Source of the DNA: Callorhinus ursinus
Taxonomy: Eukaryota > Chordata > Mammalia > Carnivora > Otariidae
Assembly: GCF_003265705.1 (NCBI RefSeq)
Contig: NW_020312785.1
Coordinates: 16,213,066-16,277,065 of the forward strand
DNA length: 64,000 bases
Reading direction: 5' to 3'
Shown here: piece by piece, positions 45,171 through 57,084 of the stretch
Numbering within the stretch: position 1 is the first letter of the stretch
Layout: the number at the start of each line of letters is the position of its first letter
Translations under genes and position numbers: made by a program
The notes under the pieces: generated by a model
What the model was told of the DNA's origin: nothing
Databases searched by the model: none
Seen by the model: the letters and a program-made list of their open reading frames with translations, nothing else

Positions 45171-45491
45171 CTATAACATTATATCATATATTAGAAATTT
45201 AATTTATAATTATAAGTAAAATACATTTATTTGAACAGGGTAAAAATTTATAATCAGTGTAATTTCACACATATCTCTTTGCAATTCCTTTATTCTTGCC
45301 ACTTTTTGCAACTTGTTCCTTGTATATATACCCATTTATGCTCATATACATATGATCTAGTTTGAACAAAGATCCACATACACTACTGAATTAAGTTTGA
45401 ATAATATCTAATGTAATTCCATGTAATATGAACATTAACTAAAAAAAATTAAGTGATGAAGATAAAGGTGATGTAAGGTCCTTATATGGAA
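45171..45491. other. AT-rich non-coding, unassigned
   Basis: Nothing recognised. Confidence 0.5.
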
Positions 45492-46060
45492 ATGGACACA
45501 AGTGTAATTATAGCAGCATTATCAACAATAACTGAACTATGGAGAGAGCCTAAATGTCCATCAACTGATGAACGGATAAAGAAGGGGTGGTGTGTATATA
45601 TACATATATATGTATATAATGGAATATTATTCAGCCATCAAAAAGAATTAAATCTTGACATACACAATGACATGGGTGGAGCTAAAGTGTATTATGCTAA
45701 ATGAAATAAGTCAGTCAGAAAAAACAAATACCATATGATCTCACTCATATGTGGAATGTAAGAAAGAAAACAGATGAACATATAGAAAGGGGGAAAAGAA
45801 AAAAAGGAGGGAAACAAGCCATAAGTGATTCTTAATGATAGAGAACAAATTGAGGGTTGATGGAGGGAGAAAAGTAGGGGATGGGCTAGATGGGTGATGC
45901 GTATTAAGGAGGGCACTTGTTATGATGCGTACTGGGTCTTGTATGTAAATGATGAATCCCTGAATTCTACTCCAGAAACCAATATTGCTCTTTATGTTAA
46001 CTAACAAATTTTAAATTAAAAATAAAATTAAAAAATAATAAAAATAATAAAATAAAAAAT
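45492..46060 (+). mobile_element. L1 3' end
   Basis: TTATAGCAGCATTATCAACA, CTAAATGTCCATCAACTGAT, a TA-rich run at 45594-45620, GAATATTATTCAGCCATCAA, then 3' UTR and a long A-rich end. It closely resembles the copy at 41765-42786, including AAGCCATAAGTGATTCTTAA. The 72-codon frame at 45486 is an ORF2 remnant, and minus frames are shadows. Confidence 0.92.
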
Positions 46061-46521
46061 ATATTGCAGAAACTCGCATGCACCACAAGAAAGCACATAG
46101 ATCATGAGCTGACATTAAATTTCAGGTAGTTGTTTCAATGTAAACTTAGACATCATTAAGGCTAAATTTACAATAAAGCAATTATAGAATCTATGACATT
46201 AGTGTGATAAAGCTTCAAGGTTTAATATACATATGGCTTTCCACAGGCAAAACCACCAGTTGTCACATAGATTGTCTAACTCAAGAATGGATTGATACAA
46301 GCTGTTACTTTTATTGATTACACACAATTCATAAGATTTTCCTGATCTACTTTACTTTTTCCCATATAACTCAGAGGTCATTTTTTTCCCTCCCACTAAA
46401 CAATGATTTTTCTGTGAGCTGCTCAGCAAAGGGTCAAGAGATAAATCTGAGCAAGCTTTCTGCCCTCGAGCGGAAGACTGCAGTGAAGTGTCACCAGTAA
46501 GATGGACTTTAAGTAGACGTT
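46061..46521. other. Non-coding, unassigned
   Basis: Nothing recognised. Confidence 0.5.
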
Positions 46522-47057
46522 TGCTATGGCCTGGAAGTTTGTGTCTCCCAGATTCATATGTTGAAATCCTAATGCCGATGTAATGGTATTAGAAAGGGCT
46601 TTTGGGGGGCGCCTGGGTGGCTCAGCTGTTTGAGCATCAGATTTTTGGTTTAGGCCCGGGTCATGATCTCAGGGTCATGAGATTCAGCACCTCTTTGGGC
46701 TCTGCACTCAGCAGGGAGTCTGCTTGAGATTCTCTCCCTCTCCCTGCTCCCCCACTCATTCACTCCCTCTATCAAGTAAATAAATAAGTCATTTTAAAAA
46801 AAATTAAGTTGTGAGGGTGAAGCCCTCATGAATGAGATTAATGTTCCTGGAAAAAGACCCCACAGACTACTCCCTAGCCCCCTTTTGCCATGTGAGGATA
46901 TAACTGAAAAGTCTAAGATTCAAAAGAAGGCCCTCACCTGACCATGCTGGCATTCTGATCTTGGACTTCCAACCTCCAGACCTGTGAAAAATAAATTTAT
47001 GTTGTTTGTATGCCAGTCTATGATATTTTGTTACAGTAGCCTCTGTGGACTAATACA
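46522..47057 (+). mobile_element. MLT1-type LTR split by a SINE
   Basis: TGCTATGGCCTGGAAGTTTG, TTCATATGTTGAAATCCTAA, then a SINE at 46606-46798, then GTGAGGGTGAAGCCCTCATG, CCATGTGAGGATATAAC, GACTTCCAACCTCCAGACC and ATGATATTTTGTTACAGTAG, ending TGTGGACTAATACA. A full MLT1 plan apart from the insertion. Confidence 0.92.
46606..46798 (+). mobile_element. CAN-SINE inserted in the MLT1 LTR
   Basis: GGCGCCTGGGTGGCTCAGCT head, TCATGATCTCAGGGTCATGA, CTGCTTGAGATTCTCTCCC, tail GTAAATAAATAAGTCA. An older subfamily than those at 19387 and 63587. Confidence 0.95.
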
Positions 47058-48832
47058 TTTGAGTAAACATGTGTCTTCATTTTAGTATTTTCGTTCCCAG
47101 ACTTAGGGAGTTGACAAATAATTTTTCAGTAAATTATAATATATCTGTAAATTAGATAATAAATAAGTTGAATAAGGGGAGGGAACATTTGATGAACACT
47201 GGTAAAGATTAGTAAAGCAAATAGTAAAATGTTTGATCATAGTATATAAAGTCCAAGTTATTTGAAAATGAAGGAGTAATCACACACACACACACATTTT
47301 CAATGTATAGAAATTTCCATCTAGACAAGTTTTCATTTGTCCTACAAATAAACTACTGTCTTAAAAATGTTAGTTGGTAATTACATGCAGAAATGAATTT
47401 CTGGTCATATCAAAGTTATTAATTTCAATCAGTCAAAGTCTATATAACCTGGGGGATGGGTATATATGAGCTAAGAGATAAATAAATAAATTTTGAAGAC
47501 CCTCAAGAGCTATAGCTTGCATCATGGAAGAAAAGCACAAATGATTTCACAGATTTAAAGTTAACATTACTAATAATAAAACCAAATCATTTATGATACT
47601 TGCTTCCAAAGAAGGATGGTTTAAATATTAAATTTTATAAGGTGGTGATATCTCATTCTCATACTTAACTATGTGTATGACAGTCTCTTTACAAAGAAAG
47701 GGCAGACTATTGAAATAATTTATTAAGTTTTGTCTACTGAGGAACAAAAAATAAATGCAAACTAAAATAGTTTATCTTACAATCAAAGGATTTATAAATG
47801 GGAACTATAAAACATTTTCCTTGAATTCAATAAAAAAAATCATTTGCTTAGAAATTCTAGCTACATTAATCTTGATAAAATAAAGTTCTTGCTAAACTAA
47901 CTTTCTAAGATTTATATTGGGAAAAAAATAGATGTAGGGCTTGGCCTTCAAAGTAAGATTATGGATGGAAATGATAGTGTGTAATTTCCTTACAGGAATC
48001 CTGTGTTTCCCCTTGACTCATCTTATGCTTCTGCCACAATGATGAAAAGGACATGCATTGTGTGATCTAATGGACCAGGGTGGATGAGAGACAGGTCAGC
48101 TAACGTAGACCAACCAAAAGCTTACTATAATCGAGTCTGTCTCTGCTCAGTCTACAGCAGCTACATTCAGCTGACCTGAGGGAAAATGACCAAATTAGTT
48201 TTTTGTTTGTTTGTCTTAAACCACTGGGATTCAGAGTGGTTTCCTACATAGCACCATTGTTTCAGGAAGTAATTGATACATGTGGAAGGAAAGAAAATAT
48301 TAACAGTGGGGACTTCTCTGTGGTCTGTTTTATATTGTACATCCTCTCCAGTGAGCATATGTAATTTTTAATCAAGGAAATAATTGTTAAATTAAATCAA
48401 TAATTGAATATATAGAAATTAGATGCAAATTAAAGTTTTAGGACAAAAACTCATTCTCTAAAAGTATCTAATAATGATTATTAAAATTTGTATATACAAA
48501 AATAAAGTATGTGTGAGTTTAAAGTATGCCACACAGACAAATAAATGTGTAGGAAGGCAAGAGATAGTTTATATTCTCTGAGAAATCTTATTTAATGCTA
48601 AATGTTTATACTCCTTAGATTTAATCCCTCTTTCCTTAAAAAAAAAAAATGACATTGGTATCTATCTCTTCTTATCTCACCAAAAAAATGTCCTCCATGG
48701 ATGCCAATGATATTGGATAGTGACAATTTAATTTATTTAATCCATCACCTGATCTCGTATTGTCAAATGGCACAAAAAGCACCATTTTCTTATGCTTCAA
48801 TATGATAACTATTATTATTGTACATTTTTTTT
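47058..48832. other. AT-rich non-coding, unassigned
   Basis: Short CA run at 47281-47296. A 63-codon minus frame at 48167-48358 is unsupported. Nothing else recognised. Confidence 0.45.
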
Positions 48833-48840
48833 AATTTCAA

Positions 48841-48952
48841 TATATATTTTTTTAATTTTTAAGTAATCTCTACACCCAACATGGGACTTGAATTCACCAC
48901 CCCTGAGATCAAGAGTTGCATGCTCTATGGACTGAGCCAGCCAGGCATCCCA
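48841..48952 (-). mobile_element. Short CAN-SINE, antisense
   Basis: TTTTTAAGTAATCTCTACAC, CCAACATGGGACTTGAATTC, GAGATCAAGAGTTGCATGCT, GACTGAGCCAGCCAGGCATC. The antisense of the short type at 26399-26511. AATTTCAA at 48833-48840 and 48953-48960 may be the target duplication. Confidence 0.92.
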
Positions 48953-48960
48953 AATTTCAA

Positions 48961-49369
48961 AATTTTTGAACTTTTTCTTCAAAATCTTTAATAAGTTTAT
49001 GCTCTTAGGTAATCCGTATCACTGTAGCCCTTACCCCATCATTTTTCTTGGAACTTGACACTTAGCTTCTTTCAAAAGTAAACCTCTGTGCTTTAGAGGG
49101 AATGAACTGGATTGGGCTGTTAAGTCAGCATTAACTTGCTATTTTCGGTTATTTCTTCTTGATTTATCAGAGTCACAGTCTCCTTTGTCTTCTATTTTTT
49201 TTTTCTTGAAACCAGCCTCATGTTCTTTAATAGACATACACAAAAGCTTTTTAAATTCTCAAGTATATTTGACTCAAAGGACATAATTACAAAGCACAAG
49301 ACCAATAGCTGAAAAGCACACTTAAAATACCAAATATATTGAACATTGTGTACTTAGTTGGATGTGGCA
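48961..49369. other. Non-coding, unassigned
   Basis: Nothing recognised. Confidence 0.45.
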
Positions 49370-49585
49370 TAGTCAGTGGAAGTATATGAGATTTGTATTC
49401 AAGGCAGCCTGTAACGAAATTGCTATTATATCCTTAATGATCTGCATGAGGCTGGGCAAGATATTAAACTTATTGGACTTCAGCGTCCTTATCTATAAAA
49501 TTGAGTTTTAAAATAGCTCAGAGCTTTATTGTGTCTACTTTCACGAAGAATTTGAAGTGGCCTGGTATATAGTAAGTACTATTCC
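49370..49585 (+). mobile_element. MIR SINE, sense
   Basis: GAGGCTGGGCAAGATATTAA, CTTCAGCGTCCTTATCTATA, AAAATTGAG, then GGCCTGGTATATAGTAAGTA follow the MIR core and 3' end. Diverged. Confidence 0.7.
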
Positions 49586-49654
49586 TTTTTGAAAGGTCTC
49601 ATGTCAGTAGGGGGAACGGAAAGAAAAAAAAATGGAGAAATAACATAGAATGTA

Positions 49655-49790
49655 AAATTTTATAGTTACAAGACACAGAGATAATCTGCTCCAACCCCCT
49701 CATTTTATAGATGGCTAAATTGAGGTCAAGAGAGATTTAGTGTTTTGCCTGAAATCTCTCAAGAACAGAGTGCCAGGGGGAGGATTATTT
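49655..49790 (-). mobile_element. MIR SINE, antisense
   Basis: CCCTCATTTTATAGATGGCT, AAATTGAGGTCAAGAGAGAT and GAACAGAGTGCCAGGGGG match the antisense MIR core. Confidence 0.8.
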
Positions 49791-51429
49791 CTTCATAATT
49801 ATATAATAAATCTAAGGGCTGAAAGCGGCACTTCGAAGTTTTTGCTTTTCTTTGGTATGGGAGGCCCATCTACGTGAGCAAGGCTGTGTCTCTGTATCAT
49901 TTATCTCCAAGGAATTTAAACATTTTCTAGCCAACTATTACATTATTCAGTATTTCTCAAACACCCAAGTTTTTTTATATGTCCCTTAACTTTCCTTTAA
50001 AAGTCTGTTATGCCCAGTGACTGTTATGCAATAGAAAAAAGAAAAAATAGTACAAATTTAAAGTCCAATTTATTGAAAATTTCTTGCCTCAGCCTTAGTT
50101 TCTGAGACCACCCTTTGCCCTTTTTTTAAATCAGTTTAGCTCATCTACAAAACTAGAAGGGTCAGATGACACTTTTAAGATATACACTACCATTTTATTT
50201 ATCTCCTCCAGAAAATAAGACTGGCGATCAGATTTTGATTGTGAAGAAAAAGTCATAATGGATATTAATTATTTCTGTTGTCATCTTTAAATTCTAATAC
50301 TAAGCGCAGTGAATTTGATAAAATTGGAAACTCCTTGGGGTAAATAAAATTTACCTTCACTAAGCATGCACATTTTAATGCTTCTTCCACTATGGACTCC
50401 GGGAAGACCTGGAATTCTTACTCACTGTGGATTTATATTTGCCTGGATCATTTATTTCCTGGTCTTCACTGAAGCCATAGAGACAACTACTCCTGTCACA
50501 TTTTCTCCCCAGACACAATCCAGGATTACTAAAAATCTCACAAGCCATCTTGTTTTTGAAAGATTTACAGCAAGATTTTCTGACCAGATAAGTTGGATAA
50601 GTTAGCTCCAGATCTCTATCTGAAATGAACTCCTATACCATTTCAGGGTTATCATGGGCAATACCATCAAAAAGTAGCACACACAGCTTACTTTCATTGG
50701 CAGGAGAGGGCTTTGGCATGCTGCTTACAGGGAAAATACCTGCAAGTCAGAGAATTATGAGGACTTTTTTAAAAACTTTCATACGTTTTCAAGGTTTCCA
50801 CTGAATCAGGGTCATTTAGCTCCACTCTCCACTTAATTGACTTTAACCTTCCTTTATGAACCTTGATACACAAAACCTCACAGTAACCGGGAGTTTTAAT
50901 TATTTCTCCCAGGTTCTGGGCAGGGATGTTTATTACCTTATTTTGCTCAATAATAATAATGCTCCCTAAAGCGAAGGGGTAGTTCTGAAAGGGGCAAGGG
51001 GGATTTTTCAAATTAGTGTTTTTTGTTTATTCTTAAATTGGCTAGGAACCAAATTTGTATGTTGGCTTTCTGAAAATCACTATTCTTTTGCTTTTGTGTT
51101 TGAAGAATATGTCAGCAGCCGTTCACACACAAACACACATTTTTCATCCTATTATATTTAATTGTCTTTAGAATTAACTTATGGAATTAAATAATGATTT
51201 CAAAGATTAACATGGGCTTGTTTTCCCTTCAGTTACTCAGCGCTTTCTCACTCTTCTTTCTCCTAGATGGTGGAAGTGGAAACGCCAAGCCGATCTGGAA
51301 AACAATTCTTTAAGTGGAGTCCTTAGGTAAACGACATAAGAAAATAAGGGCTGTCTTACAGATCTGTTCCCATGTTTCTGAATTCCTGGAATATTAAACA
51401 TCAGGTCTTTTCTTCTTGGTACTTTCCGC
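49791..51429. other. Non-coding, unassigned
   Basis: Frames at 50366-50605 (79 codons), 50769-51011 (80, minus) and 51237-51431 (64, minus) have no recognisable domain. 50700-51000 looks single-copy and moderately GC-rich. Confidence 0.4.
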
Positions 51430-51576
51430 ATGTGTACACGCTGTGAAGCCAGACTGCCTGGATCTCTTCACGCTGGGTAATTTACTTAATCTCCCCATGT
51501 CTCGGTTTCTTTCTATGTAAAATGAGAAAAACAAGAGTTCTTGCAAAGTTTTTGAGGATGGTTTAAGACAGTATAT
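51430..51576 (+). mobile_element. MIR SINE, sense
   Basis: GCCAGACTGCCTGGATCTCT, ACTTAATCTCCCCATGTCTC, GGTTTCTTTCTATGTAAAAT, GAGGATGGTTTAAGA: the MIR core in sense. Confidence 0.8.
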
Positions 51577-51602
51577 CACACACACACACACACACACACA
51601 CA
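51577..51602. repeat. (CA)13 microsatellite
   Basis: A pure CA run directly after the MIR. Confidence 0.97.
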
Positions 51603-52069
51603 GTATAGGTGTAAACTCTTTTCTATTATTACACGCCCCCTAAAAGTACAAGTTAGTGTAAATTAAAATGACCCAAATTGTTAGGAATGAAGCATTGGGT
51701 AAAGGAAAGGAGAGTGAAATATAGCTTATGATTTCTTTATTTTTCTAACTTGAATTTGACTTGACCAACCTGGAATTTGGAGAATCACAAATCATCACCA
51801 ACTAACCCTGTCCTTCCTAGGGAGGGTCCTGAATTTAGACTCTGGGAAGCAGAGTAATAGCAAGAATAAATTAGCTTGACTCACAAGTGTAAATCACAAG
51901 GAAAAGAAGAAAATAAAGGGTAAAAATGGCATGGCTAGATGCAGGAAAAGGAAGAGTATTCGTAGGTACGTAACAGAAAGGAAGAAGCAGGAGGGCGAAC
52001 TCTGAAGAGCAACTCAGACCTGGCTCTGGGAAAACAATGAGGTGATGAGCTGTCTTAGAATAATTGTTA
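51603..52069. other. Non-coding, unassigned
   Basis: Nothing recognised. Confidence 0.5.
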
Positions 52070-52535
52070 CAGCAGTCCCTCCCTGTCCTGGGGGATATGT
52101 TTCAAGACCCCCAATAGATGCTTGACACCACAGATAGTACTTAATCCTGGATATACTATGATTTTTTCCTATGCATACCTAACTATGATAAAGTTTAATT
52201 TATAAATTAAGCACAGTAGAGGTTAATAACAGTAACTCATTATAAAAATAACAATTATAACAATATACTGTAATAATAGTTATACAAATGTGGTCTCTCT
52301 CTTTCTCTCAAGATACTTTATTGTACTGTTCTCACCCTTTTTGTGATGATGTGCGGTGATAAAATATCTATGTGATGAGATGAAGTGAGGCAAATCATGT
52401 AGGTACTGTGACATAGTGATGGGCTACAGCTGACTTCTGAGGACACATCAGAAGGAGGATCATCTGCTCCTGACTGTGATTGACCTTGGATAACAGACAG
52501 TGGGAAGTGAAATGGCAGATAAGGGAGGACTACTG
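52070..52535 (+). mobile_element. Non-autonomous Tigger-type DNA transposon
   Basis: Begins CAGCAGTCCCTCCCTGTCC after TTA and ends GATAAGGGAGGACTACTG, so it has terminal inverted repeats. Interior: TATGATAAAGTTTAATTTAT, TGTGGTCTCTCTCTTTCTCT, GATGAGATGAAGTGAGG, CAGAAGGAGGATCATCTGCT. Same family as 33501-33942, opposite orientation. No transposase. Confidence 0.88.
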
Positions 52536-52598
52536 CGCTGTGTTTTGTTTTTTCTTGCTATTCCGATATGGCACATGGTACATTTGTAATACATTTTG

Positions 52599-52921
52599 GG
52601 TTTTTTTTTTAAGTTTTTATTTAAATTCCAGTTAGTTAACATACAGTGTAATATTAGTTTCGGGTGTACAATATAGTGATTCAACACTTCCATACAACAC
52701 CTGGTGCTCATCACAAGTGCACTTCTTAATCCCCATCACCTATTTCACCCATCCCCCACCCACCTCCCCTCTGGTAACCATCAGTTTGTTCTCTATTAAG
52801 AGATGTTTCTTGGTTTGCCTCCCTCTTTCTCTCTTTTCTTTCCCTTTGCTTGTTTACTTTTGTTTCTTAAATTCCACATATGAGTGAAATCATATTGTAT
52901 TCATCTTTCTCTGACTGACTC
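52599..52921 (-). mobile_element. L1 3' UTR and ORF2 end, antisense
   Basis: Poly-T, CCAGTTAGTTAACATACAGT, GGGTGTACAATATAGTGATT, C-rich block, CCATCAGTTTGTTCTCTATT, TTGGTTTGCCTCCCTC, then CACATATGAGTGAAATCATA. It is the antisense of the L1 end seen at 8500-8810. Confidence 0.93.
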
Positions 52922-53029
52922 AGAAAATGAAACCGTACTTTTGAAATATTTACATTATTTCACAATTTTAACTATAATGCTTTTTTACTATGATGTAAAG
53001 AATATGACACCTTCCAGTAACCTAATTAT

Positions 53030-53085
53030 TAAGTTTGGTCTCTATAGTTAAGAGTCTGTTTCTTAGTTTGCCTCCCTCTTCTTTC
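53030..53085 (-). mobile_element. Small internal L1 3' UTR fragment
   Basis: TTTGGTCTCTATAGTTAAGA, GTCTGTTTCTTAGTTTGCCT repeats an internal part of the preceding L1 (52785-52830) about 110 bp after that element ends. It has no 3' end or tail of its own. Confidence 0.75.
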
Positions 53086-53274
53086 GGTTGAATAAAAACA
53101 TGCTCAGTAACTGATGCGAATATTTCGGGTTATGTGAAGTCAACGTCTGTAATTGTCAATTGAAAGAAAACTGGCAATGAGTTTTTGTGCTATGATTTTT
53201 ATCTATTTCCCTTCAGAAATTTTAAAAGTAATTCTTCAGTCATAGGACAAAAAGGAGATCTTTTCACCCTTTTT

Positions 53275-54230
53275 TTTTGTAGCTGTGTTGAGGTATAATT
53301 AACATAAAACTTCTCATCTTTAAAATATATAAATAAAATCTTTTAAAAAATAAAATAAAATATATCATTTGTAAATTTTGACATTTGAAACCAGTACAAT
53401 TCAAGACTGCAAACATATCCATCAATCACATAAGCTTTTTCATGCCCCTTGCATTTTATCTCTCCTGTTCCTATTCCCATCCCATGCCTTCCTCAAGCAA
53501 CTGCTGATCTATTTCCACAGGAATCATTAAATAAAATTATCCAGAAGTTATATAAATGTAATCATATGATCTGTACTCTTTTTAAATCTTTTTTCACTCA
53601 ACATAATTATTTTAAGATTCGTCCATATTTGTGCTTAAATCAAGTTTATTTCTTATTATTACTACGTGGTATCATATTGTACCAATACACCCAAAATGTG
53701 TTTATCCATTCACCCGATAATGTACATTTGGGTTATTTTTGCTTTATGCCATTAGAAATAAAGCTGCTATGAGCATGAATGTTTATGAACAAATCTTATA
53801 TGGATGGACATATGCTTTCACTTCTCTTGGATAAATACGTAGCAGTGGAATGCCAGGATTATGTAGTATATGCATATTTGACTTTTCAAAGAAATTACCA
53901 CACTGTTTTCCAAAATGGATATATCATTTTACTTGTTCACCAGGAGCATGAAAGAATTCTAGTTGCTCCACAATCTCTCCTTGGTATGGTCAGATCTTTT
54001 CATTTCAACCAATTGAATAGATGTCTATTGAGATATTATCTCATTATGATTTTGATTTGCATTTTCTTAAAGACTAATGATACTTAGCATTTTTTTCCTA
54101 TGTCTATTTACATTCCATATATTGCCTTTGATGAAGTTTCTGTTCAAATATTTTGCCCTTTTTTGACATTAAATGGTTTTCATTCAATTTCTTAGATTTA
54201 TGGGTTTATTATGGATAGTAATATAGGTAA
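53275..54230 (-). mobile_element. L1M 3' part with ORF2 relic, antisense
   Basis: TGTGTTGAGGTATAATTAAC, then ATAAATGTAATCATATGATC, GTTTATCCATTCACCCGATA, GGAATGCCAGGATTATGTAG, TTTGATTTGCATTTTCTTAA, in antisense L1M order. Plus frames of 102-107 codons here are shadows. An AATAAAATCTTTT-like piece at 53328-53345 may be a small SINE-tail remnant. Confidence 0.85.
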
Positions 54231-55430
54231 TTATGAAAAGTTTTCAGCCACAATTTCATCAAGTATTATTTCTGCCCTCTTTCCTTCACTGACTCCAATT
54301 ATATGCATATTTAGATCCTTGAAATTTTCACACAAGCTTATTAATGATTTTCATTTTTAATATTTATATATCTATATCATTTTTAATAGTATTTATTGCT
54401 ATGATTTCAAGTTCACAAATCTTATTTCTTCAGTGTAGAATATGCCATTTTCCCATCCTGTGCATGTTTCATCTCAGACATTGTAGTTTTCATCTCTATA
54501 GATCCAATTTCCTTTCCTTTTTTTTTTTGGTATTTCTCATGTCTCTTCCTAAGTTTTGAATATATAAGATACATTTATAATAAGTATCTTAATGATTTTT
54601 CTACTATTTTAACCTCTTTGTCAGTTCTCAGTTAGACTTCTTTAATTCCTCCTAATTTTGAGTTGTATTTTTCTGCTTCTTTTCATGCCTGCTAATTTTT
54701 TTTACCAATGCTAGATGTTGTGAATTTTGCCTGTTGAATGCCAGATATTTTTGTATTCCTACTTGAGCTTTGGCTTCAGTTGATGTTTTTATAGATAGTT
54801 TTGTATGCTTAGGTGTTACATTTAAAATTTGGTAGTCTAGTATTATTTTTTCCCCTATTCCTAAGGCAAGACATGTCACACTACTCTACCAAATACACAT
54901 AAATTGAGAGTATTTTCCACTCTGTTGGGAACAGACATTGTTCCCAGTGCTGAGTCTCAGGTACTATTTCCTTTCCTCCTTTCAGATGGTTGCTTTTTTA
55001 CCCTCTGGTAGTTCCTTCACAGATATTCACTGATCAGTAAGTATTCTTGTGAACTCTTGAGGATCAGCCTCTGCATAGCTATAGAGCTCCTTCTGTAGAA
55101 GTCTCTGCATTTCTCTGTCCTCTGATGTCTACTTTCCTGTTCTCCTCAAAATGTGATCTCCATCTTCTCAATTCACAGAATCTATGGAGTTCCACTTGCA
55201 GTCACCCTCCTCATGCTATAGCTGGACACTCTCTCAAGACTGTAATCTGGGTCAGGCAGTTTATCTGCTTGCTTTTTCTCCATCTCTCAAATATCACTGT
55301 CTAGTTGCTGATATCTGGAATTGTGAACACATCTATTTTATATATTTTGTCTTTGTTGTTATTTCAGGCAAATGGGTAAATTTTGTTCCTGTTTCTCCAT
55401 CTTGGTCAGAAACCAAAACCCCCTTTTTTA
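54231..55430 (-). mobile_element. Old L1M/HAL1-type sequence, antisense
   Basis: GACTCCAATTATATGCATAT, GTAGTTTTCATCTCTATAGA, TTGTGAATTTTGCCTGTTGA, GCAAATGGGTAAATTTTGTT and CTCCATCTTGGTCAGAAACC fit the antisense of old L1 or half-L1 (HAL1) elements, the last being near the 5' start. It may or may not be one element with 53275-54230. Frames here are incidental. Confidence 0.55.
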
Positions 55431-56291
55431 TTGTCAAGTATGAAGACCACCTTGCACAATAATTATATATACTTGATGTACTGCGTGTCAGCAAGACATA
55501 TATTACACACTTCTGGAAGTGATTTTGGAAGATAGGCATGTATGTTAAACATCTTTGAAGTGTACTGCCTGAAAAGGAAAGTGAAGGACTAAGAACTAAA
55601 TCTTAGAAAACACGGAGGAAATTTAAAAAGAAAAAGAAACTAGTGGAAAGTAAGGGAGGACTTTATGGCAATTAGAGTATCATTAAATATATATATGGAG
55701 ATTTTAAAAATCTGGGCCAAGTAAAATATGCTGCAGTTTATATAGGATGAATACTGAGAATAACTCATTTGTGATAGAACTCCTGAAGTTATAAAAAGTC
55801 TGTTTTCATCAAAATGTAGGTACAGAACTTATATTTAAGGGTCTAAGGGTAGGAGTAGGTAAAGAGATCATGAAAACAGTGGCTACTATAGTTACAAAAG
55901 CATTCTAGTAAAATAAAGACAGAAAATAGAATGTCATCTAGCAGTGAAGGAAGATCAAATAAAGGTTTTAGTGTGGTTCAGAACTGTGTCTTCCCCAAAG
56001 AGGAAAATGGCACAGAATTATTATCATGAATGATTTAAAGAGAAAATAAAAGTAAAAGTATATGTTACTAAATTTTTGCTTTTTCTATTATATAAAATCT
56101 CATGAAGTCCTTAAAGTGTTTGGATTCCTTAATATGATATTTGGAAGTAGTCAAGTTGCCCCTAAAAAGCAGAAAATACTGCAGCTTCCAGACTGGCTTG
56201 TCATATTTCCATAGATTTGTCCAGTAAGAATAAAATGAGCCCAAATGGATTGAGAGGAAATAAGTAAGATCAACATGGTGTCCGCTTTCCA
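55431..56291. other. AT-rich non-coding, unassigned
   Basis: A 76-codon minus frame at 56068-56298 is unsupported. Nothing recognised. Confidence 0.45.
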
Positions 56292-56386
56292 AATCCACAA
56301 CACCAAACTAGGAGGGGCAGATATAGCTGGAATGAGTGGTAGGTAGCTGTCCTGCCACTTCCAATCTGTAAATTAGCAGCTTTATA
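56292..56386 (+). repeat. Unclassified repeat, copy A
   Basis: AACTAGGAGGGGCAGATATA, GCTGGAATGAGTGGTAGGTA, CACTTCCAATCTGTAAATTA align with 57965-58063 at roughly 80%. Not a family I can name. Confidence 0.75.
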
Positions 56387-56728
56387 TCCATCAGCTCTAC
56401 CCTCAGGAGGATGAGGTGAAAAGTTTATGGCTCACAGGAATCAGATTAATGAGAAACCACTTTGTAGCAGCTTCCCACAAAATGAACTGAATAGGAAACA
56501 GCCTTGTGACAACTTTTCCCAAGGGTACCTATTTTGCCATATTCCTGGGAGGATCACAGGCATTACCTAAAAACTTGGGTCAGACTGCACCTCAGCCTAA
56601 TCTGCTTGGCCTATGGGGATACATGCATTGTAGCCTTGGTGCCATGAGGGAATTTTCCTGTAATGATTTGCTAAGTTACAGAATAGGAGGGTCAATAAAA
56701 TTGGGATTAAAAACGTAGGAATGGAAAA
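56387..56728. other. Non-coding, unassigned
   Basis: A 70-codon frame at 56506-56718 is unsupported. It could belong to the same unnamed repeat as the preceding segment. Confidence 0.35.
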
Positions 56729-57084
56729 TGTTAGAGACTGAATGTTAACGTCCCTTCAAAATTCATATGTTAAATCCTAATCCCCAATAAGATGGTATTT
56801 GGGGGTGGGAACTGTGGGAAGAGATACGGTAAGAGTGGAGTCCTCATGAGTGAGATTTGAGTCCTAATAAAAGAGACCCTAAGAAAATCCTTTGCCCCTT
56901 CACTTTGAGGATACAGTAAAAAGACAGCTGTCTATGAACCAAGAAATGATTTCTTACCAGACACAAAAATCTGCCGGCACCTTGATCTTAGACTACCAAT
57001 CTCCAGAACTATAAGAAATAAATTTCTGTTCTTTATAAACTGCCTCAGCCTAATGTATTTTGTTACAGAAGCCCAACAGAATCC
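56729..57084 (+). mobile_element. MLT1-type MaLR LTR
   Basis: TGTTAGAGACTGAATGTTAA, TTCATATGTTAAATCCTAAT, GTCCTCATGAGTGAGATTTG, CTGTCTATGAACCAAGAAAT, CTGCCGGCACCTTGATCTTA, CTCCAGAACTATAAGAAATA, TGTATTTTGTTACAGAAGCC in MLT1 order. Confidence 0.92.

Noticed and set aside
53449..54087. Two adjacent plus-strand frames (107 and 102 codons)
   Set aside because: They are antisense shadows of old L1M ORF2 sequence.
5108..57084. Retroviral gag, pol or env genes near the LTR-like elements
   Set aside because: Only LTR-type sequence is visible. No internal retroviral coding frame was found beside any of them.
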